A stretch of DNA of 64,000 nucleotides. It comes from Roseomonas fluvialis. Lineage in GTDB: Bacteria; Pseudomonadota; Alphaproteobacteria; Acetobacterales; Acetobacteraceae. This document shows, one piece after another, positions 28,255-37,512 of the stretch (position 1 is the first letter of the stretch; every line of letters begins with the position of its first letter). The notes beneath the pieces are model-generated. The model did not search any database, was not told the DNA's origin, and saw only the letters and a list, made by a program, of their open reading frames with translations. The translations under genes and the position numbers were made by a program. The stretch lies in the NCBI RefSeq assembly GCF_022846615.1, contig NZ_AP025637.1:3435001-3499000 (forward strand), written 5' to 3'.

Positions 28255-29622
28255 TCAGGCCGCCAAGGCCTGGGTGAAGACGTCGCAGTAGCGCGCCGAG
28301 GTCACCTCGAACACCGCGCGGCGCAGCGCCGCGTGGCGTTCCTGGCGTTCCTCCAGCGGCATGTCCAGCGCGGCGTTCATGGCGTCCGCGATGTCGTCCG
28401 GGTCGTAGGGGTTCACCAGGATCGCATCCGAGAGTTCCTCCGCCGCGCCGGCGAAGCGCGACAGGATCAGCACGCCCGGATCGGCGGGGTCCTGGGCGGC
28501 GATGAATTCCTTCGCGACCAGGTTCATCCCGTCGCGCAGCGGCGTGACGAGGCCGATCCGCGCGATGCGGAACAGCCCCGCCAGCTTCGTGCGCGGAACC
28601 GTCTGCGTCATGTAGCGCAGCGGCACCCAGTCGAAGCCGGAGAACCGCCCATTGATGTCGCCGGCGAGGCGATCCAGTTCGCGCCGCAGCGCCTGGTATT
28701 CCGCCACATCCTCGCGCGATCGGGCGGCGATCTGCAGCATCGAGACGCGCCGCTGGTGCTGCGGGTAGCGCGCCAGCAGCCGGGCGAAGCCTTCGAAGCG
28801 ATTGGGCAGGCCCTTGGAATAATCGAGCCGCTCGGCGCTGATGGCGAGTGCGCGGCCGACCAGGCTGTCGCGCACGCGCTGGATGTACACGGTGCCGGCG
28901 GCGCGGGTCGCGACGCGCGCGAAGCCCGAGGCGTCGATGCCGATCGGGTCGGCGATGGCGCGCACGCGGCGGCCGTCCTCGGTGACGACTTCCTCCTCCT
29001 CCACCGCGAAGCCACTGAAGCGGCGCGCGCAGTCCAGGAAGTCTGCCAGGTGCGTACGCGTCTGGAAGCCGACCACGTCATAGGCGCACATGGCGTGCAG
29101 CAGGTCCCGCGCTGGCGGCAGCGCCTCGAGCACCGAGGGCGGCACGAAGGGGATGTGCAGGAAGAAGCCGATGCGTCCCTTGAACCCCGCGGCGCGCAGC
29201 GCGGCGCCGAGCGGGATCAGGTGGTAGTCATGCACCCAGACCGTGTCATCGGGCTTCAGCAGCGGCAGCAGCGCGGCGGCGAAGGCATCGTTCACCGCGC
29301 GGTACCCGGCGAAATCCTCGCGCGTGTAGCGCATCAGCCCAAGGCGGAAATGCAGCAACGGCCACAGGGACGAATTGGCGAAGCCGACATAGAAGCGGTC
29401 GTAATCCTCAGCGCCGAGGTCGATCGTCGCATAGGTGACGCCGTCGCCCTCGACGATCTCCGGGTTGGTCGAAGTCTCGGGGCTGACCTTGCCGGACCAA
29501 CCGAACCACAGGGTGCCCGGGGCGAGGAAGGATTGCAGCGCGACTGCCAGCCCGCCTGCGCTCGCGGCTCCCTTGGCACGCGGATCAGGGACGCGGTTGG
29601 AGACGATTACGAGGCGCGCCAC
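28255..29622 (-). CDS. otsA: trehalose-6-phosphate synthase OtsA
   Basis: The 455-residue GT20 enzyme starts at GTG 29622 (ARLVIVSNRVPDP), preceded by GGAGGGG and overlapping the GH15 gene by 16 bp. Family features include ASAGGLAVAL, VWVHDYHLIPLGAALRAAGF, GFFLHIPFVPPSVLEALPP, RLDYSKGLPNR and the C-terminal LVAKEFIAAQDP loop. It joins UDP-glucose and glucose-6-phosphate into trehalose-6-phosphate. With the phosphatase OtsB at the head of the operon it completes trehalose synthesis, normally an osmotic and desiccation response. Confidence 0.96.
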   Translation of the reverse strand: MARLVIVSNRVPDPRAKGAASAGGLAVALQSFLAPGTLWFGWSGKVSPETSTNPEIVEGDGVTYATIDLGAEDYDRFYVGFANSSLWPLLHFRLGLMRYTREDFAGYRAVNDAFAAALLPLLKPDDTVWVHDYHLIPLGAALRAAGFKGRIGFFLHIPFVPPSVLEALPPARDLLHAMCAYDVVGFQTRTHLADFLDCARRFSGFAVEEEEVVTEDGRRVRAIADPIGIDASGFARVATRAAGTVYIQRVRDSLVGRALAISAERLDYSKGLPNRFEGFARLLARYPQHQRRVSMLQIAARSREDVAEYQALRRELDRLAGDINGRFSGFDWVPLRYMTQTVPRTKLAGLFRIARIGLVTPLRDGMNLVAKEFIAAQDPADPGVLILSRFAGAAEELSDAILVNPYDPDDIADAMNAALDMPLEERQERHAALRRAVFEVTSARYCDVFTQALAA

Positions 29623-31403
29623 AGCCCCTCCTCCCACGATCGCGACAGGCGCATGGCCGACAGGATCAGCCCGACCTGCGAATAGGTCTGCGGGAAGTTG
29701 CCCCACAATGCGCCGGTCGCGGGGTGGACGTCCTCGGCCAGCAGCCCGACATGGTTGCGCCAGGCCAGCGCGCGTTCGAACAGCGCGCGGGCTTCGTCGC
29801 GCCGGCCGATGCGCGCCAACGTGTCGATGTACCAGAAGGTGCAGACCAGGAAGCCCACTTCGGGCGTGCCGAAGTCATCCGCGTGGTCGTAGCGCAGCAC
29901 GATGCCGTCGCGCACCAGGCGTTGTTCCAGCACCTCGACCGTGCGCAGGAACATCGGATCGGTCGCGCGGATCAGGCCGACTTCAGGCAGCAGGAAGGTC
30001 GAGGCATCGGCGACAGGGTCGCCGCTGAGAACACCGGAGATCCAGCCGCCGCCATGATCCGTCGCGGCCACCAGGATGCGCTGGCGCAGGCCGTCCGCGC
30101 GATGTTCCCATTCCTGCGCTTCGGCCCCGAGCCCGAGGCGCGCGGCGATGGCGCCGAGCCGATCGAGCGCCGCCCAGCACATCGCCGCCGAATGGGTATG
30201 GGCCGCGGCGCGCCCGCGATACTCCCAGAGCCCGGCATCGGGCTCGAAGGCCGCGCGTTCGGCGTGCCGGCCGATATCCGCGAGTTGCCGATACAGCGCG
30301 AGGTCGCCCGGGCGCGACAGGCGCTGGTCCCAGAACATCTGCGTCGCGGTCATGACGATCGCGCCGTAGCTGTCGTTCTGCACCTGCGTCACCGCGGCAT
30401 TGCCGATGCGCACCGGGCCGTCCCCGCGGAAGCCAGGCAGCGCGGTGGCGATGCGCTCTGCCACCTCGGTGCCGGGCGCGATCGGGAACAACGGCGGGAT
30501 CGGGCCGTTCGAACCGTCAGGCACGGAATCCATGATGAAGCGGAGGAAGCCTTCCATGGTCCGCGTCGCGTTCAGCCGGTTCAGCGCGCCCACGGTGAAG
30601 AAGGCATCGCGCAGCCAGCAGAACCGGTAGTCCCAGGTGCGCCCGCTGCCGGGTGCCTCGGGGATCGACGTGGTCAGTGCCGCGACGATGCCGCCGGTAT
30701 CTTCGAAGGAACACAGCTTCAGCGTGATGGCGGCGCGGATCACCGCGTCCTGCCAGTCGAAGGGCAGGTTCAGCCCGCGCACCCATTCGAGCCAATAAGA
30801 CTCGGTCTCGGCGATGGTGTTGCGGGCGACGGTGTCGGGGCTCTCGGGCAGGCTTTCATCGGCGCCCAGCACGAGGGAGACCGGGCGGTCGAGTGCGAAT
30901 TCCGCTTCCTGCGCGACGTAGGTCAACGGCGCATCGGTGGTCAGGCGCAGCACGGTGTCCGCGCTGAAATAGCGGATGTGGTTGCTGCCGATGCTGTGCC
31001 GGCCGGGGTCGGCACCGTGGTCGAAGGATGGGCGGACACGGATGGCGATACGCGGCCGCCCGGCCACCGGTTCGATGCGCCGGACCAGCATGGGCGGTCG
31101 GTACATGCGCCCGAATCGGCGGAAGCGCGGTGCCAGGTCGATCACGCGCACCACGCCGCCGGCGGCGTCGGTCAGCAGGGTCTCGACCACCGCGGTGTTG
31201 CGCAGGTAGCGCTGCCGCGCATCCACTTGGTCGCGCAGCACGATGTCCATGAAGCCGCGCGCAGGGTCCTTGCCGCCCAGCAGCGCGTTGAACACCGGTT
31301 CAGCGTCCAGGCGCGGGAAGCAGAACCATTCGTGGCGCGCATTCGGCGTGATGAGTGCGGCGACCGCGCAGTTGCCGATGACGGCGAGATCAAGGGGCTG
31401 CAT
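29607..31403 (-). CDS. GH15 family glycoside hydrolase (glucoamylase/trehalase-like)
   Basis: The 598-residue protein starts at the ATG at 31403 with the usual GH15 opening DLAVIGNCAVAALI, followed by WFCFPRLDAEPVF. The catalytic (alpha/alpha)6 barrel includes SGRTWDYRFCWLRDAFFTVGAL, the conserved acid-bearing segment, and later CWAALDRLGAI and GFLVCTFWYIDTLARIGR. Bacterial GH15 genes between ots genes are common; characterised relatives hydrolyse alpha-glucans or trehalose. Here it overlaps otsB upstream by 14 bp and otsA downstream by 16 bp, so the three are translated together. It may balance trehalose levels or work on maltooligosaccharides. Confidence 0.9.
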   Translation of the reverse strand: MQPLDLAVIGNCAVAALITPNARHEWFCFPRLDAEPVFNALLGGKDPARGFMDIVLRDQVDARQRYLRNTAVVETLLTDAAGGVVRVIDLAPRFRRFGRMYRPPMLVRRIEPVAGRPRIAIRVRPSFDHGADPGRHSIGSNHIRYFSADTVLRLTTDAPLTYVAQEAEFALDRPVSLVLGADESLPESPDTVARNTIAETESYWLEWVRGLNLPFDWQDAVIRAAITLKLCSFEDTGGIVAALTTSIPEAPGSGRTWDYRFCWLRDAFFTVGALNRLNATRTMEGFLRFIMDSVPDGSNGPIPPLFPIAPGTEVAERIATALPGFRGDGPVRIGNAAVTQVQNDSYGAIVMTATQMFWDQRLSRPGDLALYRQLADIGRHAERAAFEPDAGLWEYRGRAAAHTHSAAMCWAALDRLGAIAARLGLGAEAQEWEHRADGLRQRILVAATDHGGGWISGVLSGDPVADASTFLLPEVGLIRATDPMFLRTVEVLEQRLVRDGIVLRYDHADDFGTPEVGFLVCTFWYIDTLARIGRRDEARALFERALAWRNHVGLLAEDVHPATGALWGNFPQTYSQVGLILSAMRLSRSWEEGLWRAS

Positions 31404-32121
31404 GGCGGGCCTCCGGCTGCGCCAGCCAGGCGCGCACCTGCGCCGGACCGCCGTGGAAGTCGCGCCCGACATGCAGGCCGAGGCCGCCCAGCGCGCGCGC
31501 GGCCTCCATCCCGTCCTCATCCGTCACGTCGTCGCCCACGAAGACCGGGCGGCGCGCATGGAACGGCGCGGCCTGCATCAGCGCACGCACGGCGCGCCCC
31601 TTGGTCGCCACGCGCGGGCGGATCTCGAAGGCCATGTGGGCAGGCATCAATGTGAAGTCGTCGTCATGACCTCGCAGCAACGCGAGCAGCACGTCGCGGG
31701 TTGCGTCCTTCCATTGCGGCGCAGCGCGATGATGCAGGACCAGCCCATGCGGCTTCGTCTCGAGGATTACGCCGGGCCAGGTGGCGATCTCCGCGGCCAA
31801 GCGCGGCGCCCAGTCCGCGGGCATGGCGGGGATGGTGTCGATCGTGCGGATGCGCCCCGCGCCGTCGCGCAGTTCCGCGCCATGGCCGAAGCCGCCCGGC
31901 AGCATCAATGGCGCGAGCAGCGTATCGGCGACGTCACGCGCGCGGCCGGTGACGATGGCGACCGCGCCGCCCAGGCGCTGGACCAGGCCTTCAAGCGTCG
32001 CGATCAGGCCGGTGGGAACGACGACCGCATCGGGCCTGGGTGCCAGGTCGAGCAGCGTGCCGTCGAGATCGAGGAAGACCGCCCAATGGTCCTCGATTGC
32101 GGGGATGGCCATCCAGGTCAT
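31390..32121 (-). CDS. otsB: trehalose-6-phosphate phosphatase OtsB
   Basis: This encodes 243 residues of a HAD-family phosphatase: FLDLDGTLLDLAP (catalytic Asp18 and Asp20), VAIVTGRA, and FVGDDVTDEDGMEAA for metal binding. It dephosphorylates trehalose-6-phosphate to trehalose. Two starts are possible. The ATG at 32121 has GGAGG only 1 nt upstream, while the in-frame ATG at 32112 has the same GGAGG at 10 nt, so the shorter form may be the real one. It heads the otsB-GH15-otsA operon and has an AT-rich palindrome 29 bp upstream. Confidence 0.93.
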   Translation of the reverse strand: MTWMAIPAIEDHWAVFLDLDGTLLDLAPRPDAVVVPTGLIATLEGLVQRLGGAVAIVTGRARDVADTLLAPLMLPGGFGHGAELRDGAGRIRTIDTIPAMPADWAPRLAAEIATWPGVILETKPHGLVLHHRAAPQWKDATRDVLLALLRGHDDDFTLMPAHMAFEIRPRVATKGRAVRALMQAAPFHARRPVFVGDDVTDEDGMEAARALGGLGLHVGRDFHGGPAQVRAWLAQPEARHAAP

Positions 32122-32149
32122 GCCTCCGGATCTGGGGCGACCCGCGGTT

Positions 32150-32167
32150 AATTACAGGCTTGTAATT
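32150..32167. promoter_or_regulatory. AT-rich palindrome upstream of otsB
   Basis: AATTACA (32150-32156) and TGTAATT (32161-32167) form a perfect 7-bp inverted repeat around GGCT. It is conspicuous in otherwise GC-rich DNA and lies between the otsB start and the tRNA-Arg 3' end. It could be an operator or the promoter core of the trehalose operon. A weak terminator for the tRNA transcript is another reading, but there is no T tract. Confidence 0.45.
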
Positions 32168-32190
32168 CCCGTCAGACTGGCGCAGCGCGC

Positions 32191-32267
32191 TGGCGCGCCC
32201 GGGAAGATTTGAACTCCCAACCCTCAGATCCGAAGTCTGATGCTCTGTCCAGTTGAGCTACGGGCGC
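32191..32267 (-). tRNA. tRNA-Arg (anticodon TCG)
   Basis: A 77-nt cloverleaf on the minus strand: acceptor GCGCCCG pairs with CGGGCGC, the D arm is GCTC/GAGC, the anticodon stem TCAGA/TCTGA encloses the loop CTTCGGA (anticodon TCG), and the T arm GGGAG/CTTCC encloses TTCAAAT. Discriminator G and an encoded CCA complete the 3' end. It reads CGA codons. It lies 26 bp after the related tRNA-Arg(ACG), and the two were probably formed by duplication and are co-transcribed. Confidence 0.96.
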
Positions 32268-32293
32268 GGCGCGAGGCGCGGCGAAGGGAAAGT

Positions 32294-32370
32294 TGGCGCG
32301 CCCGAAAGGATTCGAACCTCTGACCCCCAGATTCGTAGTCTGGTGCTCTATCCAGCTGAGCTACGGGCGC
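32294..32370 (-). tRNA. tRNA-Arg (anticodon ACG)
   Basis: A 77-nt cloverleaf on the minus strand: acceptor GCGCCCG/CGGGCGC, D arm GCTC/GAGC, anticodon stem CCAGA/TCTGG around CTACGAA (anticodon ACG), T loop TTCGAAT, discriminator G and encoded CCA. A34 would be edited to inosine by TadA, so it reads CGU, CGC and CGA; this is the main arginine tRNA in such genomes. It is followed on the same strand by tRNA-Arg(TCG). Confidence 0.97.
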
Positions 32371-32444
32371 CCTGCCACCTCGGTGGCGAGGCCGGGGAGA
32401 TAGCGGAGGCCGCGCAGGCGCGCAACCCCCGTATCGCCATGCAG

Positions 32445-32461
32445 CTGCGCGATGCGCGCAG
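32445..32461 (-). terminator. short hairpin after leuB
   Basis: A perfect 7-bp stem, CTGCGCG and CGCGCAG with a 3-nt loop, begins about 6 bp past the leuB stop on the minus strand. It is compact and GC-rich but has no T tract, so termination is only plausible. Confidence 0.4.
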
Positions 32462-32467
32462 GGCTTG

Positions 32468-33583
32468 TCAGGCGGCGAGCTTGTCGAGCTCGCGCACCAC
32501 CGCTTCGCCCATCACCGACGTGCCCACGCGCGCCATGCCCGGCTGCATGATGTCGGCCGTACGAAGGCCACCGGCGAGCACCTTGCCCACCGCGTTCTCA
32601 ACCAGCACCGCGTCGTCCTCCATGCCGAAGGACCATCGCAGCAGCATCGCGAAGGACAGGATCTGCGCGAGCGGATTGGCGATGCCCTTGCCCGCGATGT
32701 CGGGCGCGGAGCCATGGATCGGTTCGTACAGCGCGTGGCGCTTGCCGGTGACCGGGTCGACGGCGCCGAGCGTGGCCGAAGGCAGCATGCCGAGCGAGCC
32801 GGTCAGCGCCGCCGCCAGGTCCGACAGCACGTCGCCGAACAGGTTGCTGCCGAGGATCACGTCGAACTGCTTGGGGCGCGCGCACAGCTGCATGGCGCAG
32901 TTGTCGGCGTACATGTTCTCGAGCTCGATGTCGGCGTATTCGGCCTTGTGGATCTCGCCCACCACGGCGCGCCACAGGCGGCCGGACTGCATGACGTTGG
33001 CCTTCTCGACGCTGGTCACCTTCTTGCGGCGGCCACGCGCCAAGTCGAAGGCGACGCGCGCGACGCGGGCGATTTCGTCCTCGTGGTACACGTCGGTGTC
33101 GAAGCCACGGCGCTTGCCGTCGGGCAGGATCTCGATTCCGCGGGGCTCACCGAAATAGACGCCGCCGGTCGATTCGCGTACCACCATGATGTCGACGCCG
33201 CGCACGATGTCGGGCTTGAGCGAGGAGGCTTCCACCAGCGGATCAAGCACCACCGCCGGACGCAGGTTGGCGAACAGGCCGAGATCCTTGCGCAGGCGCA
33301 GCACGCCGAGTTCGGGGCGCTTTTCGAAGGGCAGGCCGTCCCACTTGGGGCCGCCGACAGAACCGAACAGCACGGCGTCGGCAGCCTTTGCACTGGCCAC
33401 CGTCTCGTCCGAGCAGGGCATGCCCTCGGCGTCGATCGCCGAGCCACCGACCAGGCGTTCCTCGATCTCGAAGGAGACGGCGCGGCGGCGATCCATCCAG
33501 TCGATGACGCGGCGGACTTCGCGCATCACCTCGGGACCGATCCCGTCACCGGGCAGAATGAGAAGCTTCTTGTTCGACGGCAT
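32468..33583 (-). CDS. leuB: 3-isopropylmalate dehydrogenase LeuB
   Basis: The 371-residue protein has the isocitrate/isopropylmalate dehydrogenase signature: [12 protein letters not shown] at the start, [16 protein letters not shown], the catalytic [16 protein letters not shown] region, and [25 protein letters not shown] with [20 protein letters not shown] for substrate and NAD binding. It oxidises and decarboxylates 3-isopropylmalate in leucine biosynthesis. It is the last gene of the leuC-leuD-leuB order, 66 bp after leuD; hairpins in that gap may set its expression apart. Confidence 0.98.
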   Translation of the reverse strand: MPSNKKLLILPGDGIGPEVMREVRRVIDWMDRRRAVSFEIEERLVGGSAIDAEGMPCSDETVASAKAADAVLFGSVGGPKWDGLPFEKRPELGVLRLRKDLGLFANLRPAVVLDPLVEASSLKPDIVRGVDIMVVRESTGGVYFGEPRGIEILPDGKRRGFDTDVYHEDEIARVARVAFDLARGRRKKVTSVEKANVMQSGRLWRAVVGEIHKAEYADIELENMYADNCAMQLCARPKQFDVILGSNLFGDVLSDLAAALTGSLGMLPSATLGAVDPVTGKRHALYEPIHGSAPDIAGKGIANPLAQILSFAMLLRWSFGMEDDAVLVENAVGKVLAGGLRTADIMQPGMARVGTSVMGEAVVRELDKLAA

Positions 33584-33587
33584 GGTC

Positions 33588-33641
33588 GGGGACGTCTCCT
33601 GCAGTGTCGGGAGACGCCCCGGGCGGGCCTGCCTCCCGGGG
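33588..33641 (-). promoter_or_regulatory. hairpin-rich leuD-leuB intercistronic region
   Basis: Two potential stem-loops lie in the 66-bp gap. GGGGACGTCTCC (33588-33599) pairs with GGGAGACGCCCC (33609-33620) with one bulged A. CCCCGGG (33617-33623) pairs with CCCGGGG (33635-33641). They overlap at 33617-33620 and so are mutually exclusive, which would suit an attenuation-like switch or an mRNA processing site. There is no sign of a Leu-rich leader peptide in such a short gap. Confidence 0.4.
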
Positions 33642-33649
33642 GATTCAGG

Positions 33650-34261
33650 TCAGGCGTAGAGCCAGGGTTGCGCGGCCTTCTGCCGTGCCTCGAAGCTGTC
33701 GATGGCGGGCGCGTGCTGCATGGTCTGGCCGATATCGTCCAGGCCATTGAGCATCAGGTGGCGGCGCAGCGGGTCGATCTTGAACGGGATTTCCTCGCCG
33801 TTCGGGCGCACCACCACTTCGCGTTCCAGGTCGACGGTGATGCGGGCATTCGCACCCAGCTTCGCGTCCTCCATAAGCTGCGCGCAGACTTCCTTCGGAA
33901 GCCGCACCGGCAGGACGCCGTTCTTGAAGCAGTTGTTGTGGAAGATGTCGGCGAAGTCGGGCGCGATGACGCAGCGAATGCCAAAATCGAGCAGCGCCCA
34001 GGGCGCGTGTTCGCGCGAGGATCCACAGCCGAAATTCTCGAAGGCGATCAGGACCTCGGCCTTGCGGTAGGGCTCCTGGTTGAGCACGAAGTCGGGGTTT
34101 TCGCTGCCGTCTTCCTTGTAGCGGAAGTTGGCGAACAGGTTCTTCCCGAAGCCCGAGCGGCTGATCGACTTCAGAAAGCGCGCCGGGATGATCTGGTCGG
34201 TGTCGACATTCGCCTTGGGCAGCGGCGCCGCCACGCCGGTCAGGGTGGTGAAAGCCCGCAT
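33650..34261 (-). CDS. leuD: 3-isopropylmalate dehydratase small subunit LeuD
   Basis: The 203-residue protein has [36 protein letters not shown] and [15 protein letters not shown], the conserved blocks of LeuD. It forms a heterodimer with LeuC that isomerises 2-isopropylmalate to 3-isopropylmalate. Its ATG shares one base with the leuC stop (TGATG), so translation is coupled. The length agrees with the family (about 200). Confidence 0.98.
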   Translation of the reverse strand: MRAFTTLTGVAAPLPKANVDTDQIIPARFLKSISRSGFGKNLFANFRYKEDGSENPDFVLNQEPYRKAEVLIAFENFGCGSSREHAPWALLDFGIRCVIAPDFADIFHNNCFKNGVLPVRLPKEVCAQLMEDAKLGANARITVDLEREVVVRPNGEEIPFKIDPLRRHLMLNGLDDIGQTMQHAPAIDSFEARQKAAQPWLYA

Positions 34262-35691
34262 CACAGCGCTTCCTTCGGCTGGTAGTCGCGCACATCGGCC
34301 AGGTGGCCGGCGACCGCTGCGGCCGCGGCCATGGCGGGGCTCAGCAGGTGCGTGCGCCCGCCGGGGCCCTGGCGGCCTTCGAAGTTGCGGTTCGACGTGC
34401 TGGCCGAACGCTGGCCGGGCGTGAGCTTGTCCGGATTCATGCCGAGGCACATGGAACACCCCGCCTCGCGCCATTCGAAGCCGGCTTCCTTGAGGATCCG
34501 GTCGAGGCCCTCAGCCTCCGCGGCCTTCTTCACCAGGCCCGAGCCCGGCACGACCATGGCGCGCACGCCGTCGGCCACGCGGCGGCCCTTGGCGATGGCG
34601 GCGGCGGCGCGGATGTCCTCGATGCGGCTGTTGGTGCAGGAGCCGATGAAGACGACATCGACCTTTAGGTCGGTCAGCTTCTGGCCGGGTGTCAGGCCCA
34701 TGTACTGGACCATGCGTTCCATCTGCGCGCGCTTCGCTTCATCCGCCGTGTCGGCGGGGTTCGGCACGACGCCGGTGATGGGCAGCACCGCTTCGGGGTT
34801 CGTGCCCCAGGTGACCTGCGGCGCGATCTCATGCGCATCCAGGCGGATCTCGGTGTCGAAATGCGCGCCGGCGTCGGTCGGCAGCGTCTTCCACCATTCC
34901 ATGGCGCGCGCCAGCGCCGCACCCTTCGGCCCGTTCGGTGTGCGCGCGATGTAGTCGTAGGTCGTCTGGTCGGGGGCCACCATGCCGGCGCGGGCACCGC
35001 CCTCGATGGTCATGTTGCACACGGTCATGCGCCCGGCCATGTCCAGCGCGCGGATTGCATCGCCGGCATATTCGATGACATGCCCGGTACCACCCGCCGT
35101 GCCGATGCGCCCGATGATGGCCAGCACGATGTCCTTGCCCGAACACCCGAAGGCCAGGTTGCCATCGACGCTGATGCGCATGTTCTTGGCCGGCTTCTGC
35201 AGCAGCGTTTGCGTCGCGAGCACGTGCTCGACCTCGCTGGTGCCGATGCCGAAGGCCAGCGCGCCCATCGCGCCATGCGTGCTGGTGTGGCTGTCGCCAC
35301 ACACGATGGTCATGCCCGGCAGCGAACGGCCAAGCTCCGGCCCGATCACGTGCACGATGCCCTGGCGTTCATCGAGTAGCGGGATCAGCGGCATGCCGAA
35401 TTCGGCGGCATTCTTCTCAAGCGTCGCGACCTGCAGCGCGCTCTCGGGATCGACGATGCCGGTGTAGCGGGAGCTGTCGGTCGCGATGTTGTGGTCGATG
35501 ACGCCCAGCGTCGCTTCCGGGCGGCGGATACCGCGCCCGGCCGCGCGCAGCCCGTCGAAGGCCTGCGGCGTGGTGACCTCATGCGTCAGGTGAAGGTCGA
35601 TGTAGAGCAGCGCCGTGCCGTCGGGCAGCGTCTCGACGACATGCGCGTCCCAGATCTTGTCGAACAGCGTGCGTGGCTTCTGCGCCGACAT
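34261..35691 (-). CDS. leuC: 3-isopropylmalate dehydratase large subunit LeuC
   Basis: The 476-residue aconitase-family protein carries the [4Fe-4S] cysteines in [22 protein letters not shown] and [13 protein letters not shown]. Other blocks are [21 protein letters not shown] and [14 protein letters not shown]. The start at 35691 ([17 protein letters not shown]) is preferred over an ATG 24 nt upstream because GGGGGAA lies about 5 nt before it and the upstream ATG has no such site. It follows rplS across a hairpin terminator. Confidence 0.97.
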   Translation of the reverse strand: MSAQKPRTLFDKIWDAHVVETLPDGTALLYIDLHLTHEVTTPQAFDGLRAAGRGIRRPEATLGVIDHNIATDSSRYTGIVDPESALQVATLEKNAAEFGMPLIPLLDERQGIVHVIGPELGRSLPGMTIVCGDSHTSTHGAMGALAFGIGTSEVEHVLATQTLLQKPAKNMRISVDGNLAFGCSGKDIVLAIIGRIGTAGGTGHVIEYAGDAIRALDMAGRMTVCNMTIEGGARAGMVAPDQTTYDYIARTPNGPKGAALARAMEWWKTLPTDAGAHFDTEIRLDAHEIAPQVTWGTNPEAVLPITGVVPNPADTADEAKRAQMERMVQYMGLTPGQKLTDLKVDVVFIGSCTNSRIEDIRAAAAIAKGRRVADGVRAMVVPGSGLVKKAAEAEGLDRILKEAGFEWREAGCSMCLGMNPDKLTPGQRSASTSNRNFEGRQGPGGRTHLLSPAMAAAAAVAGHLADVRDYQPKEAL

Positions 35692-35715
35692 CGGTTTCCC
35701 CCGGTATTCGATCAT

Positions 35716-35740
35716 GGGGTGCTGCGCGCGGCAGCACCCC
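35716..35740 (-). terminator. hairpin terminator after rplS
   Basis: GGGGTGCTGC (35716-35725) pairs perfectly with GCAGCACCCC (35731-35740) around a 5-nt loop, 10 bp beyond the rplS stop and before leuC. There is no T run, but the 10-bp perfect stem between two functionally unrelated operons makes at least partial termination likely. Confidence 0.65.
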
Positions 35741-35750
35741 GGCAGTGGCG

Positions 35751-36164
35751 TCAGGCTTCGGTCGCGGCAGCCGGTGCGGCGGCGGCGGTCGCGGCGGTCG
35801 GCTTCATGCCAAGCTTCTCGGCGATGCGCGCCGACTTGCCGGTGCGGCCACGCAGGTAATAGAGCTTCGCGCGACGCACCTTGCCGCGGCGGACCACCAC
35901 GATCTCCGCCACGTTCGGGGAGTGCAGCGGGAACACGCGCTCCACGCCCTCGCCATAGGACAGCTTGCGGACCGTGAAGTTGCTCTGCAGGCCCTTGTTG
36001 GAGCGCGCGATCACCACGCCCTCATAGGCCTGGGTGCGGATGCGCTCGCCTTCCTGCACGCGCACCATGACGCGGACGGTGTCGCCGGGCGCGAAGTCGG
36101 GCGTCGCGCGGGCGGCGGTGAGGCGGGAGAGCTGCTCGGCCTCGAACTGCTGCAGCAGGTTCAT
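35751..36164 (-). CDS. rplS: 50S ribosomal protein L19
   Basis: The 137-residue protein has the L19 core [43 protein letters not shown] and [20 protein letters not shown], with an Ala/Thr-rich C-terminal tail common in alphaproteobacteria. L19 sits at the 30S-50S interface. The start at 36164 has AAAGGAT about 6 nt upstream. It is the last gene of the ffh-rpsP-rimM-trmD-rplS block. Confidence 0.98.
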   Translation of the reverse strand: MNLLQQFEAEQLSRLTAARATPDFAPGDTVRVMVRVQEGERIRTQAYEGVVIARSNKGLQSNFTVRKLSYGEGVERVFPLHSPNVAEIVVVRRGKVRRAKLYYLRGRTGKSARIAEKLGMKPTAATAAAAPAAATEA

Positions 36165-36189
36165 GACGGTATCCTTTCGTGGGCTTCGT

Positions 36190-36993
36190 TTAGGCGGCGG
36201 CGGGGTGGCCGTCCATGCCCCCCGCGCCGCGCTGTTTCGCTTCATGCCGGGCCCAGAGGTCGGGCCGGCGTTCCTGGGTGATCCGTTCGCTCTCGGCGCG
36301 GCGCCAGCGCGCGATCTCGGCGTGGTGGCCCGAGAGCAGCACCGGCGGAATGGCGCGGCCCTGCCAGTCGGCCGGGCGCGTATAGTGCGGGTATTCCAGC
36401 AGGCCGTCGGCGCCGTGGCTTTCCTCGGCCGCGCTGTCGGCCGCGCCCATCACGCCAGGCAGCAGCCGCACGCAGGCATCGAGCAACACCAGCGCCGCCG
36501 TCTCGCCCCCGCTGAGCACGTAGTCGCCGATCGACAGCTCGACCATGCCGCGCGCCTCGATCACGCGCTGGTCGATGCCCTCGAACCGGCCACACAGCAG
36601 CACGCAGCCGGGGCCCGCCGACAGCGCCCGCACCTTGGCCTGGTCGAGCAGGCGGCCCCTCGGTGTCAGGCAGATCAGCGGACGCGCATCGCCAGGTCCC
36701 ATGACGCCCCCGATGGCCGCATCCAGGACATCCGGACGCAGCACCATCCCGGCGCCACCGCCGGCGGGCGTGTCGTCCACGCTGCGATGGCGGTCGGTTG
36801 CGAAGGCGCGGATATCGGTCGCTTCCAGCGACCAGCGCCCGTCGTGCAGCGCGCGGCCCGCGAGGGACAGGCCCAGCGGTCCGGGAAACATGTCCGGGTA
36901 GAGCGTGAGGACCGAGGCGTGCCAACGGTTGCCCGGCAGAGTGTCGCCTTCGGTGCTCGGCGCCGGCGCCCAGTTGCGATCCGACGGGATCAT
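36190..36993 (-). CDS. trmD: tRNA (guanine-37-N1)-methyltransferase TrmD
   Basis: The 267-residue SPOUT methyltransferase has [33 protein letters not shown] and the trefoil-knot SAM site [20 protein letters not shown] leading to [11 protein letters not shown]. It methylates G37 next to the anticodon to prevent frameshifting. The N-terminus has about 25 residues before the conserved start, slightly longer than E. coli TrmD. It overlaps rimM as ATGA. Confidence 0.98.
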   Translation of the reverse strand: MIPSDRNWAPAPSTEGDTLPGNRWHASVLTLYPDMFPGPLGLSLAGRALHDGRWSLEATDIRAFATDRHRSVDDTPAGGGAGMVLRPDVLDAAIGGVMGPGDARPLICLTPRGRLLDQAKVRALSAGPGCVLLCGRFEGIDQRVIEARGMVELSIGDYVLSGGETAALVLLDACVRLLPGVMGAADSAAEESHGADGLLEYPHYTRPADWQGRAIPPVLLSGHHAEIARWRRAESERITQERRPDLWARHEAKQRGAGGMDGHPAAA

Positions 36994-37505
36994 GCCGCGT
37001 CCTCCTGGCCCGGCCGAACGAGTATCTCCTCGGGCGGCACCACCGTGACGCGGCCGGCGGCGATATCCACCACCGGCACTACCGCGCGGGTGAAGGGCAG
37101 CAGGTGCTCGCGCGACGCACCCTCGATGATGAGAAACGCGCCGGCGCCGTGGTCCTCGACCGCACGGATGCGGCCCAGGGCCTCGCCGTCCTGCGTCACG
37201 GCCGACAGGCCGATCAGGTCCACCAGGTAGAACTCGTCGTCTTCCGGCGGCGGCAGGCGGTCGCGATCTACATACAGCTTCGTGCCGGTCAGGCGCTGCG
37301 CGGCGTCACGGTCCGTCACGCCGTCCACCGCGGCGATGTCGCCGCCCTTCAGCGTGATGGCGTAGCGCTTCGCGCCGTCCGCATCGGTCAGCGGCGAATA
37401 GGCGGCGATGGCGGCAGGGTCCTCGGTGAAGGCGCGCAGGCGCACGAGGCCGCGCACGCCATGCGGCCTGCCGATCTCGCCCACCATCACGCGCCTGCCC
37501 GCCAC
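36990..37505 (-). CDS. rimM: ribosome maturation factor RimM
   Basis: The 171-residue protein has the N-terminal RimM domain ([21 protein letters not shown]) and a C-terminal PRC-barrel ([21 protein letters not shown]). It assists 30S head assembly and binds S19. The GTG at 37505 is used; an ATG at 37487 inside the conserved VMVGEIG is less likely because it would remove the first strand. It lies 7 bp after rpsP and overlaps trmD. Confidence 0.95.
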   Translation of the reverse strand: MAGRRVMVGEIGRPHGVRGLVRLRAFTEDPAAIAAYSPLTDADGAKRYAITLKGGDIAAVDGVTDRDAAQRLTGTKLYVDRDRLPPPEDDEFYLVDLIGLSAVTQDGEALGRIRAVEDHGAGAFLIIEGASREHLLPFTRAVVPVVDIAAGRVTVVPPEEILVRPGQEDAA

Positions 37506-37512
37506 GGAAGAA

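Noticed and set aside
32191..32370. tRNA-Arg pair as integration site of a genomic island
   Set aside because: Both sides are ordinary chromosomal genes (ots operon, leuB), there is no integrase, and no duplicated tRNA end was found.
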